This document shows positions 28,672-38,056 of a stretch of DNA of 64,000 bases, in pieces; within the stretch, counting starts at the first letter, position 1; every line of letters begins with the position of its first letter. The notes under the pieces were generated by a model. The model had not been told where the DNA came from. It saw only the letters and a program-made list of their open reading frames with translations, and ran no database searches. The translations under genes were made by a program, and so were the position numbers. This stretch comes from Tritrichomonas foetus (taxonomy: Eukaryota; Parabasalia; Tritrichomonadida; Tritrichomonadidae): positions 62,001-126,000 of the forward strand of contig MLAK01001282.1 of assembly GCA_001839685.1 (NCBI GenBank), written 5' to 3'.

Positions 28672-29355
28672 CTGATTATTTTTTTTTTTTTTTTTTTTTG
28701 AATACTCAGACGCATAATTGTATTTTACCAATATACCAATAATTAATCTTGATAAAATTTTGCTTCATTGTAAATAAAATATAAGCATTTATATAGTTTC
28801 TATATCTATGAACTATGTTCGCCTAGAAATATTATGAACCCTTATATTCTGGAATTATATTAAAGATCGTTTTGTATGCTCTCACAAAAATTGAATTATA
28901 GAAAATCATATATGCTATTTCATAAAAAATAGCACATATATATTACATCATTATCGAGAAAATGATCTCCAAAATATCGTTTCAGATACTCATATATGTT
29001 ATATGTGGTTGCACTCCAAAAGAAAAGAACTATTTAGGTTATGATGACGAAAAATAAAGGTTTGTTTTAATTCATATCTCAATGTTAAAAAATGATGGGA
29101 GGTACATTTAATCGGTTTCTAACATGATGAGTAACATTTAACAGTTTTCCAATAATCTTTTTAGATTAAAAAATCAATTCCAACCATTGTTTGAGTAATT
29201 ATTTGATATACATACTCATTCTCATATTCTGTTTATTATCCAGCGAATATGGAAATCAAGTTAATAAGATATAGAAAATTAATATTTATATAATAATTAA
29301 CTTAAAATTATAAAGGTAAATAGCCATTCTTTTTATCATATATTAAGGCAATTTA
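28672..29355. other. intergenic, no gene seen
   Basis: Begins with a T-run of about 22 (28678-28699), just upstream of the small membrane-protein gene. The remaining 650 bp is AT-rich with no readable frame on either strand. Confidence 0.5.
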
Positions 29356-30220
29356 TCATGAATAATTTTTATATGAGACAGAAATGAACATGTGTATGTA
29401 AAAGAAACAATTGTCTTCTGAATAATACAAATACAATTCCACCGAATTATATATTGGTGTATCATTTAAAAAATCAATCCACACTGGAAAATGGAATGGT
29501 GGAAGTAGTTTAGTATCAAGATATGAAAGAGAATTCTTGTAACTAACGTTGGCATAATAATAATCAGTACAGTTTGATTTTTCCTGGAAAATACATGTAT
29601 AGCTTTGATCTGTATCAATTTTTTCCTAGACATGGTTGGAATATAGCCATGATTCTTTGATATAATAAATTTCCTTGATAAATGAAGTAATACAGATCCT
29701 AACCTCCAATCATGAACAGGTATTTCAATGAATCTTTCCCCTTCGCATGTCATCGGGATTTGATGATTAAATAAATTCCTGTGAAATTCACTTGTTTTCG
29801 GGAAGACATTTGAATGATTACTCATCCTTCTAATATTTAAATAATCAAATAACGAAGTTTCTTTGTGTGAATTAATTTTCCTATTCAGATTTACAGATTG
29901 ATAATTAATATTTCCATTGATACCAGATGAAATACATCGATAAAAATCTATTTATGGAAAAATTGATTCTTTTTCGTCTTTTTGAAAATGAAATCTATAT
30001 CACTACAACATAATAGCTTTGATTTTTGATTGTTTACAGTTAGGAAAATTGAATTCATAAAATAGTGAAGTCTGTCATTAGTGGTTTCTCTTAATTCATT
30101 CCACAAGATATACCATTGTTGATGATATTTAATTAAGCGCGAAATATTATGATATTTCGAAACATTATAGTGTTTCAAAACAAATAAAGGCAAATTAAGA
30201 CATGTTTTATTGTCATACAT
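29356..30220 (-). pseudogene. Frameshifted gene relic, unknown family
   Basis: Three consecutive minus-strand frames look like one protein interrupted by two frameshifts. Frame one runs from an ATG at 30220 to a stop at about 29951 ('MYDNKTCLNLPLFVLKHYNV...'). Frame two picks up immediately after ('DFYRCISSGINGNINYQSVN') and runs through 29825 to about 29640 ('FIEIPVHDWRLGSVLLHLSR'). Frame three continues from about 29625 ('DTDQSYTCIFQEKSNCTDYY') to a TGA at 29356, through 'FPVWIDFLND'. Each piece is open and ends about where the next begins. No family recognised. A recent loss, or assembly errors, would both explain it. Confidence 0.5.
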
Positions 30221-30736
30221 GATCGGATTACATAAATGGCGATGTCAATAGAAATAAATAAGCATAATCCCTAATAGAAGTTGGTTTTTCGTTGAATCGG
30301 TGAAATGATAATTACAGTTTGAATTTTCATTGAAGACAACAGTCAAAAAGATTCAAAAATATCTAAGTAACAACTATATTAGGGATGTCTGACCATGTAT
30401 TATTATAGTTCTATAAGTAAAATGAGTAAAATCTTCAAAAATGATGATTCCATATATCTGGCAAATAGCGTGTAAAATAATATATTTTTTAGATATATAA
30501 TAACTTTAAACGAAGCGACTAAACCCTATTTAATGAGCAGAACATCTGGAGAAGTATTTTTCTTTCAAAATGAAGAAATAGCTTTCAAAACAGATTGTTT
30601 CAAAATTATTTCCACTCAATATTTCGTTAGAATTTTGTGAGCAATTGAAATGAATTCTTCATAATGACATGTGATATGAAATCACGGTCAAAAAATTTTG
30701 TCTTGGAAAAAAATGCCTATCTGTATTCATCTGTGT
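30221..30736. other. intergenic, possible plus-strand ORF relic
   Basis: From the ATG at 30422 the plus strand reads 'MSKIFKNDDSIYLANSV', then one TAA, then an open stretch to about 30642 that includes 'TSGEVFFFQNEEIAFKTDCF'. It is coding-like in composition and may be the N-terminal stub of a lost gene. Nothing else is seen. Confidence 0.3.
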
Positions 30737-32290
30737 TTATCTGTATTCGTCTGGTAAAATCGGTAAATGGAAAGGAATTTCGATTTTAGCTTCATCAATG
30801 ATTTTATTTGTTTGCACATGATAGTCAATATCAACTAATAAAGTTGGTTGTTCTGGATTTTTCACTAATTTGAGAATTTTTTCATCTTGTAAAGGTTTTT
30901 CAATATGCTCATTTGCTTTTGTTAAAGCTTGCCAAAGCCAATCACCAGTGATTTTCAATTCTTTAATTGAATTTGAATTGCGTAGATATAATTCTGGATT
31001 TTTACATATTTTTTTGATCGATTCTATATAAGGAAAATCAATCCCAGGGAATTCATTTTTAAAAGAATGAAAATCAATTTCCAATTCAAGTGAATTTGCT
31101 ATCCAATGAGTTGTTTGATAGTAATCTAATGCTTTCATTATATATGCATAAAGTTCTTTCCAAACACACATTGGAATATTCATAATTTGAAATAATTTCT
31201 CATGTTTAACAACAAGTGCTTTTATATGTTGTGGTGAAGCACATTTTTTCTGAATTATTTCTTTAACTTTCATCAAATAAACAGTGCAAGCATGTTTTAT
31301 TACAACTTTAAAGGCATCTATAACAGTAGGTAAAACATTCGGATGTCGTTCAAGAATATAACTCACAATAAAATATGAAGTAGAAATAATATAAATCAAA
31401 TCTATGAAATCTGAATTCGGATCGCAAATTAGATGCGCAATTGATCCACAAATGTCAATTAAAGGCATTTCTAAATAAAGAACTTCTGGTTTTCCTTTCA
31501 AAAATTTAGTTATTGTTTGACAGATTCGAATAGCAACAACTGATACCAAATTTGAATTCGAAGAAGAATCATATTTTTGCTTAATAAATACAATAGAACC
31601 TTCAGAATTGATTGATAGTGGTGGTTCCATTAAAAGAATGATGATTTTTTGAACAAAATCAGAATAAAAATCTACATCTCGTGCAGTTTTATGAAGAGGA
31701 GAGTTTAAATTTTCTAACTCGTCTAAGGCGGCTTCAGTTGCTCGACAGTGTGAAATATTTCCTAATTCTTTGATTAACCCTTCATCGCCCCAAAAATCAG
31801 ATGGTTTATCTGGAGTTAAAATTGTGGGCTTGAGTTTACGAATTTTGCTTGAATAAAGTGATAAATTTGCAGTATCTCTTATATAGAAACTTGGCTGAGT
31901 CAGGTCTTCTTCAGGCAAAATCATAAATTCTATGGTAATAACAAAAGTTCCAACATCTGTTTCGATTTTGTAAACTCCCTCAGTTGATGTTCCATCAAAA
32001 ACAGATGTTGGAACAGCCATTTTCGCTTGTCCTAAGCATATAATTGAACCTCGCATAGATTTGGATTGGATCGACAATTTTGCTCTCTCTTGCTTTTTCC
32101 GAGAAGAACGAATAATAAAAGTGTCATCTAAAGTTCCAATTCGCGTATTTGAATGAAAGCATTTTGATATCCCGATTTCATTACCGACTGACCAAGAAAG
32201 AAAAATGCAAGATGGGAGAACACGAGGAATTTCGAGAGTTTTAAATGTCCCTTTAATTGTGCTTGAACCAGTTACCCAGTTTTTTTCCAT
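30737..32290 (-). CDS. Protein with N-terminal C2-like domain and helical (DIL-like) C-terminus
   Basis: 517 residues. The first 130 form a strand-rich segment that resembles the NT-C2 domain of EEIG1/EHBP1-type proteins ('LPSCIFLSWSVGNE', 'DDTFIIRSS', 'GVYKIETDVGTFVITIEFMI'). Residues 190 to about 460 are helical; the end of this region ('YIMKALDYYQTTHWIANSLEL') recalls the DIL domain found in class V myosins and in plant NT-C2 proteins. Such proteins act as adaptors at membranes or the cytoskeleton. Both domain calls are by eye and tentative. ATG at 32290; no upstream in-frame start. Confidence 0.6.
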   Translation of the reverse strand: MEKNWVTGSSTIKGTFKTLEIPRVLPSCIFLSWSVGNEIGISKCFHSNTRIGTLDDTFIIRSSRKKQERAKLSIQSKSMRGSIICLGQAKMAVPTSVFDGTSTEGVYKIETDVGTFVITIEFMILPEEDLTQPSFYIRDTANLSLYSSKIRKLKPTILTPDKPSDFWGDEGLIKELGNISHCRATEAALDELENLNSPLHKTARDVDFYSDFVQKIIILLMEPPLSINSEGSIVFIKQKYDSSSNSNLVSVVAIRICQTITKFLKGKPEVLYLEMPLIDICGSIAHLICDPNSDFIDLIYIISTSYFIVSYILERHPNVLPTVIDAFKVVIKHACTVYLMKVKEIIQKKCASPQHIKALVVKHEKLFQIMNIPMCVWKELYAYIMKALDYYQTTHWIANSLELEIDFHSFKNEFPGIDFPYIESIKKICKNPELYLRNSNSIKELKITGDWLWQALTKANEHIEKPLQDEKILKLVKNPEQPTLLVDIDYHVQTNKIIDEAKIEIPFHLPILPDEYR

Positions 32291-32638
32291 ACGGAAATTT
32301 TAGTATCGTTTTTATATGATTTCACCTTTTTCATGGTGAATATCACGATTAAAATGTATTTTAAATGGTCTCTCAATCATAGTCATTTTTTGATGCAACT
32401 CATACAAATAAAAAGACGGTTATGGGTGAAAATAATTGATATGTATGGTGAAATCTGGCTTAGAATCTCAATTAGGTAATAATGGAAATTTCTACTCATT
32501 TAACGAGATCTATCATAATAATGCATTGGTATCGTTTCTCATGTGAATTTTTCATCCTAAATTACATCTTCCTTCCCATTTTCATTCATTCTGATGCCAA
32601 AATGTTGACAAATTGTTGACAAATAACTCTCCAACCAT
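32291..32638. other. divergent promoter region
   Basis: About 350 bp between the divergently transcribed C2-like and CCDC47 genes. It must carry both promoters. I see no extra gene or repeat. Confidence 0.5.
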
Positions 32639-33688
32639 ATGTTTGGGTTATTCCTTCTTTTTGCCATAGCTGTTCGTTGCGACGAAACCGACTTGCCATT
32701 CGATAATGACGATGATGAAATTTTAGATCATGAACAAGACAAGCCAGATCAACAAGACGAAGATCAAGATATCGCTGACGATGAAAAAGATATTCAACCA
32801 ACACCAACGCCTCAACCAGAACGTGTCAGAATTCCGATTTCTCAATTATTTGGAAAACTCGAATTCGGAGTTGTCATTCTCCTCGTCGTTTATGTCGCAT
32901 TTTATATCTCAGGCCAAAAAATTTTAAAAACAAAGACCCAAGCAATCTACGAAATCTTTTCTCCACTCATCAGAAAATACTTCGCTGTCATGCCACGCGA
33001 TTTCACAATAATGAGTAATAACGAAGTCGCAATCTACTTCAGCGGCCGTACAGGTTACATAGGCGGCATCTGCACAATCAAATATAAGAGATGTTGCGAC
33101 ATTCTTGGAATACTTTATTCCATTTTTATGGGCGAGCATCAAACCATCACCTTTGACATTTTATTAGAGCCAAAATATCAGCCATCTGGAATTTTTACCA
33201 TTTCTAAGGATAAACCATACTTTGCTGACGACTTTAAGCTCAAGCAGAAGAACTTACCAAATAAATTACAATGTTTCCACGATCTTGGAAAAGAATCCCA
33301 CCAGTTTCTCGAAATTATCACTCCATTCATTAAGAAACATAAAAACTCAGTTGAACTTATCGAAATAAGTGATAACAATAGATTCGAATATGAGAACAAT
33401 GGAAAATTCGTTGTTCACATGGAATTTAGAATTGTTGGCTCCGAAGCAGACTTCATTAATGAAGAATTGATTGATTTTGTCATGAAGGTTTCTGACAAGT
33501 TTGATACAGTTCAATTCCCATTTGAGATTCAATCAGCAAACCAAAGACTCAGAGAAAAACTCATAAAGGAAAGGACACAAGAAAAAGAGGAAGAAAAGCC
33601 AATTTCGAAGGAAGAAGAAGAGAAGCTCGCTAGAAAACGCGAAAAGAGGGAACAAGGGAAGTTCAAACCCAGATTCAAGAGGGCATAA
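32639..33688 (+). CDS. CCDC47: CCDC47 homologue (PAT complex subunit, ER membrane)
   Basis: 349 residues with the full CCDC47 (DUF1682) layout: a cleavable signal peptide (residues 1-14, ending AVRC), an acidic lumenal segment (15-60), one transmembrane helix (about 77-91, 'GVVILLVVYVAFYISG'), a conserved cytosolic globular domain, and a basic/acidic C-terminal helix rich in K, R and E ('KEEEEKLARKREKREQGKFK'). In other eukaryotes it works with Asterix at the Sec61 translocon to help insert multi-pass proteins, and in ER calcium homeostasis. Shorter than the human protein (483) mainly in the lumenal and C-terminal parts. Confidence 0.88.
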   Translation: MFGLFLLFAIAVRCDETDLPFDNDDDEILDHEQDKPDQQDEDQDIADDEKDIQPTPTPQPERVRIPISQLFGKLEFGVVILLVVYVAFYISGQKILKTKTQAIYEIFSPLIRKYFAVMPRDFTIMSNNEVAIYFSGRTGYIGGICTIKYKRCCDILGILYSIFMGEHQTITFDILLEPKYQPSGIFTISKDKPYFADDFKLKQKNLPNKLQCFHDLGKESHQFLEIITPFIKKHKNSVELIEISDNNRFEYENNGKFVVHMEFRIVGSEADFINEELIDFVMKVSDKFDTVQFPFEIQSANQRLREKLIKERTQEKEEEKPISKEEEEKLARKREKREQGKFKPRFKRA

Positions 33689-33746
33689 TACAATAGAATT
33701 ACACTTTATCTTATTATTAAACTATTGGCATATATCCAATTTTTAA

Positions 33747-33836
33747 TGAATGCTTATATTGATGTGAATGTTTATATTGATGTGAATGTTTATATTGATG
33801 TGAATGTTTATATTGATGTGAATGTTTATATTGATT
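33747..33836 (+). repeat. 18-bp tandem repeat, 5 copies
   Basis: Five exact-length units of TGAATGTTTATATTGATG, with one change in the first (GCTT) and one in the last (GATT). Located about 60 bp after the CCDC47 stop codon, so it probably falls in or just beyond the 3' UTR. Confidence 0.95.
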
Positions 33837-34255
33837 TATATCAAAAACATTAGTGATCTTGAGTTAAATAAAAAATAGGAAGGAATTTCGCTACAAGCTC
33901 TTTTTCTTAGATGAAGAAACATTAAGCAAAAAATAAATATTTCGTCCAGAAAAGATTATCGAATATTTTCGATTCCAGAATTGCCTATTCTAAAATTATC
34001 GTACTTGCTGCTGAACTAATTCCTTGGACGAGAAAATTTCATGCTTGATTAAATTAGTCCGATATAATTCCAAAGAAACCGAAAACAAACGATAATCAAA
34101 AAGTTTCGAAATTCAATCACCTATGAATTAATTGAGATCATTCAAATATAATTCAGTCATTAAGATCGATTTCTTAAAGTATTATGTGATTAAGTCTATA
34201 ATATTGGTATTTTTATAATAAAAATTAGTTCTAATATATTTTTTACTTGTCATGA

Positions 34256-34489
34256 ATGTTGGAAATTGGCAAAAAAAGAGAACAAATATTCAAAAAATTT
34301 CTGTTAGCTTACAAATTTCCACTAATTAATAATACCTTCCCATGTCCTAAAATGTTCGATTTTCCTACATATTATGAAGAACATAATGAATATACAATTT
34401 TTGAAATGCTTTTTTTTCAAAGTGACACACCAAATAGGAATTCAATTTTTGATTTTCAAATTCACCTTAGTAATGAAATTTTGATATGA
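34256..34489 (+). CDS. Doubtful small ORF, 77 aa
   Basis: Open frame from an ATG at 34256 just upstream of, and in the same direction as, the IBD-like gene. Composition is mixed ('PLINNTFPCPKMFDFPTYYE') and not obviously noise, but no domain is present and the context gives no support. It may be a stub of an older gene. Confidence 0.25.
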   Translation: MLEIGKKREQIFKKFLLAYKFPLINNTFPCPKMFDFPTYYEEHNEYTIFEMLFFQSDTPNRNSIFDFQIHLSNEILI

Positions 34490-34530
34490 ATTAAATATTC
34501 ATTGAAAATTCAATGAATTGAATATTTTTA

Positions 34531-35355
34531 ATGAATCTCCCAACTTTCTCGCACCACACTTCCAAGAGCACCATATTAGATCAACATTTCAACAGAGAAG
34601 ATATCATGAACTATAGGTTCCTACAAGACAAATTTGGCAAAGCCAACATATCTGCATTCAAAGTGATCAAGCCACTTGATTTCAAGAGTATTCTCCATGA
34701 TATCTTGCAATATATTGAATATGAAAATAGCAGAATAGATCAAAGAATTTTATTAACAGGAATTTCTTTCACTGAAAAAAAAATATGCGTTGAAAGGCAG
34801 TCTTTAAAAAGATTGGTTCAATGTTCATTCTCTGAAATAAGCAGTGGACTCTCTAAATTAGGATATACAATACTCTCCACATCAAATGAAATCTCCCTGA
34901 CAGAATTTCCAAAATCACGAAATAATAGAATAAAAAATGAAATTATTAAAATGGTCCCTATGATCATGGATAATGAAGGTGAAATTAGAAAATGGTCAAT
35001 TTGGACTTTACAAGAAAATTCCAAATTTTCAATTAATCCAACTTTAATTCCAAGAATGTTAAATAAAATCTATCGTGATAAATTCCGCAATACTAGCAAT
35101 AATACTGATATTAAGAATCAAAAAAATAATTCTATTTGTAATTTGGAAAGCCATCTCGAAAACACACAAAATGAAGAAAATATTTTCCAACATGAAATAA
35201 ATCATTTCATTTTAAGTAGCCCACATGCTATAATGGACTATAGTGATTTGGAAAATACAAACGAATCTCTTCCTAAAATGGCAATTGATGATGATTACCA
35301 ATTTTCCCAACTATATGATATTTCTTCTCCGAACTGGAACCCAATGTTATTTTAG
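34531..35355 (+). CDS. Initiator-binding-domain (IBD)-like protein
   Basis: 274 residues. Residues 50-115 fit the pattern of the trichomonad initiator-binding domain (as in IBP39, a winged-helix that reads the core-promoter initiator): a leading helix 'FKSILHDILQYIEY', then 'TGISFTEKKICVERQSLKRL' and the recognition-helix-like 'SEISSGLSKLGYTI'. The C-terminal half is polar and probably disordered. If correct this is a DNA-binding transcription factor of the family that replaces TBP-like initiator recognition in this lineage. The similarity is by pattern only, and the usual tryptophan of the domain is replaced (ISF). Confidence 0.55.
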   Translation: MNLPTFSHHTSKSTILDQHFNREDIMNYRFLQDKFGKANISAFKVIKPLDFKSILHDILQYIEYENSRIDQRILLTGISFTEKKICVERQSLKRLVQCSFSEISSGLSKLGYTILSTSNEISLTEFPKSRNNRIKNEIIKMVPMIMDNEGEIRKWSIWTLQENSKFSINPTLIPRMLNKIYRDKFRNTSNNTDIKNQKNNSICNLESHLENTQNEENIFQHEINHFILSSPHAIMDYSDLENTNESLPKMAIDDDYQFSQLYDISSPNWNPMLF

Positions 35356-35736
35356 ACTATTTTTGTGAGGTATGTAAACAAAACTATGGCTTAAGCAAAT
35401 CCTTACTTTTTCATCTCTGATTATCATTATTTTTTTTACTAAAGTTAAATTGCAATTATCCACTCATTGTGGAAGTCAATTTATAGCTTAATTTAAACCA
35501 TGAATTAATCAACAAACTGATGAATTTATCAATATACATGGATATAAATAATGTATCAAGTTTCGAATAATTGTTCATCCCATTATAAATAAAAATGAGA
35601 TAACACTCATTGCTGTAATTGTATTCTAAATGCAACAAAATCATAAAAAGAAAACAATATAAGAAAAACAAATAAAGTGATAAAAATAGCATACTTTATT
35701 TTTATTCGATGTTTTATTTCAAATAATATGATTTAT
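35356..35736. other. convergent intergenic spacer, no gene seen
   Basis: About 380 bp between the IBD-like gene and the end of the glucosidase II beta gene. Only chance frames from AT-rich DNA. Confidence 0.5.
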
Positions 35737-37092
35737 TTAGACTCCTGCGTCCTTTCGAACTGTTTCAAGTTCTTCAACAGTCATATTGGCAACGCGAGCA
35801 ACAAGATCATCTGTGCAGGCTGCTGGAGTTGCAAAAACAGCTTTATATTCACACCTCGAGTTTTCAACAACACCTACAAGCTTATTTTCATCCCAGCACG
35901 AAAACCTCATTCGTGTTTTCTTTCCACATTGTGTTTCCCAGCAATAGGCACCATTATCATGATAAAATTCGCCATTTTGAATTTCTTTGAACTTTCCATG
36001 TGAAGAATATGATTCTTTGATTTCGTCAAGGAAAGTATATTTGAAGTTTCCGTTTGAAAATTCTTGATTTGCAAGCATCATCAAAGCTGGTGGAATATTT
36101 TTATTGATGAATTTTATGAATGGTTCTTTTTGGTTCATTTCATTGTTGAGATCATCGATTTTATCTTGTATTGCAGCCTTGCGTTCTCTCTTTTCGTCGT
36201 ATGTTAAACCATTTGGATATGGATTTTCCCCATCATCAATGCAAAAAGAAAAGTTGAATGAATAGAAGAAATCTTTGTCGTTTGTTTGTAAGCAATTTGT
36301 TGGTTCTTCTTTTTCTTCCTCAACTACCTCTTGTGCATTATCTTGAACACTATCTAGAACTTCAGCTTCTGGGCCGCCAACTTTTTCAGCTGCGACTTGG
36401 TCGTTGATAAGTTCTTCTTGTTGTTCTTCACCTTCTTGTTGGGCTGACTCCTCAGCTGGTTCAGGTGTAGGTGTAGGTGTTTGACGTGTCTGTGAATTTT
36501 CAATGTCGCTTTTGGCTTTTTCTAATTTCTCAATTTTGACATTATATTCATCAAATATCTTTTGTCCGTTGATTTGATGCTCTGTTCCTTCTTCAACGAG
36601 TTTGTGGTATTTTTTGTTTCCTTTTGAGAAAGCCTTTTCAACTGACGAAAAAAGAGATAATCTTTTCTTTTCGAGATTGGCGCATGTGTTGAAGCATTTG
36701 GCGCTTGGATTGAAGGCTTCATCGGATCCATCACAGCAATCGCATAGTCCATCTCCGACGCTCCAGCGATGAATGAATGTCGGGACATAATTTTCATTCT
36801 TGCAATAAAATAACGACTCTGAGCTTGCTGGCGTTCCTGGCTCGTCGGATCCATCTGGACAATCGGGGTAATTATCGTTGAATTTCGACATGTCGATTAT
36901 TTTTGTGCCATCGAAGCAGGCAAACGACTTATTTTCCGAATTGATTGCTTTTTCGTATTTTTCTGCTAAAACAGGATCAACACCTATAAATGGTGTTATT
37001 TCGATAACGGCGGGCTCTGGTTCAGGTGTCGAAAAAAGATTAAAAAAGCAAAGAGCAAAGATCACCATGAATGAATTATTATTTGGCCGCAT
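35737..37092 (-). CDS. PRKCSH: Glucosidase II beta subunit (PRKCSH)
   Basis: Regulatory subunit that holds the catalytic alpha subunit in the ER and uses its lectin domain to bind N-glycans during glycoprotein quality control. 451 residues: signal peptide (1-21), two LDL-receptor class A-like repeats ('DNYPDCPDGSDEPGT' and 'GDGLCDCCDGSDEAFN'), a coiled-coil/acidic hinge rich in E and Q, then the MRH domain (about 340-430) with 'GAYCWETQCGKKTRMRFSC' and 'SRCEYKAVFATPAAC', keeping the arginine, glutamate and tyrosine that contact mannose. No HDEL-type tail: it ends KDAGV. The listed start is the ATG at 37092; a GTG directly upstream was not used. Confidence 0.93.
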   Translation of the reverse strand: MRPNNNSFMVIFALCFFNLFSTPEPEPAVIEITPFIGVDPVLAEKYEKAINSENKSFACFDGTKIIDMSKFNDNYPDCPDGSDEPGTPASSESLFYCKNENYVPTFIHRWSVGDGLCDCCDGSDEAFNPSAKCFNTCANLEKKRLSLFSSVEKAFSKGNKKYHKLVEEGTEHQINGQKIFDEYNVKIEKLEKAKSDIENSQTRQTPTPTPEPAEESAQQEGEEQQEELINDQVAAEKVGGPEAEVLDSVQDNAQEVVEEEKEEPTNCLQTNDKDFFYSFNFSFCIDDGENPYPNGLTYDEKRERKAAIQDKIDDLNNEMNQKEPFIKFINKNIPPALMMLANQEFSNGNFKYTFLDEIKESYSSHGKFKEIQNGEFYHDNGAYCWETQCGKKTRMRFSCWDENKLVGVVENSRCEYKAVFATPAACTDDLVARVANMTVEELETVRKDAGV

Positions 37093-37526
37093 CACTCAAT
37101 TTTGTGCTTTTTCAGAAAATAAGGCTTCCGACCATACAAGCAATTGCGATTTGACAATGAGGATGCTAAATGAAGGATTTACTTTCTTTATCTGTTAGAG
37201 GCAGTTTACATGTTTCATATTGGAGCCTTGAATAAAGTGTGCTCGCCAATACATGACTTCATATTTTCAATGGAATGACGATGAATTATCATTCAATAAT
37301 TATCGCCCTACTGAAATTTTGTATACCTATTTAAATTTGATTTCATATTTCGCCGAATATCTCTCGTTTTCTCTTCATTTATACTTACAAAATCTTATTT
37401 TATTAATATAGTTTGATAAGGATAATATACACTGAAAATTTTCTGTGAATTCACAAATAAATATTCAATTTATATTTTCATCATTGATGGAACGAATAAA
37501 GTGATGGGGGAATATACTTATGTTTA
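37093..37526. other. intergenic, no gene seen
   Basis: Spacer between glucosidase II beta and the 97-aa gene, both minus strand. AT-rich; no readable frame or repeat noticed. Confidence 0.5.
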
Positions 37527-37820
37527 TTAAATATTATTTTCCGTAATTATTGGCGGCTTTTCACATTTGAACCATGATTTAACATTTGTTGAATTGTCTT
37601 CACGAATAAGACCGTCTTGAGTCGATTCACCAATATCTTCTTTTGCATCATTATCACCACTCTTTCTGATAGCAGTTGTGTCATTGTAATACTCTGCAAG
37701 CGATCGTTTCCAAAGATCAATCGGACTACAATCAGGGAAGGTTATTAAATCGTCGGTATAGATTTCAGTCCTCGCTGGTTTTTTGTTCTTAATGTACTCG
37801 CGGTATTTCCCACTCCACAT
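37527..37820 (-). CDS. Hypothetical protein, 97 aa
   Basis: A soluble, charged protein with coding-like composition ('DLITFPDCSPIDLWKRSLAE' near residue 24-43) and an ATG at 37820. It has no signal peptide or membrane segment. Two cysteines and several tryptophans are present but no motif is recognised. It lies head to head with the VPS9-like gene, 236 bp away. Confidence 0.6.
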   Translation of the reverse strand: MWSGKYREYIKNKKPARTEIYTDDLITFPDCSPIDLWKRSLAEYYNDTTAIRKSGDNDAKEDIGESTQDGLIREDNSTNVKSWFKCEKPPIITENNI

Positions 37821-38056
37821 TCCCCTTGAGAATTTTTAGGAAGAGCCACATCAAAAATTTGATGTTGTTTTCTTATTAAAGTTAACATGAATATAGTTAA
37901 CCGCAATTACTGTTAAAGATCTTACTGGTAAAAAAATATTTTATGAAAAGTTAATTAATAAAATGTTAACCATTCTCAATCATAGATTTTGTTTTATTGA
38001 GATTTTCAACTTTTCTGTGACTTTTTGAAACTTATTTTTTCTCGACAAAACTTTTT

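Larger units (their letters stand above)
33689..34530. other. intergenic region with 18-bp tandem repeat and a weak small ORF
   Basis: Contains five copies of an 18-bp unit at 33747-33836 and the doubtful ORF at 34256-34489. The rest is AT-rich without recognisable features. Confidence 0.5.
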
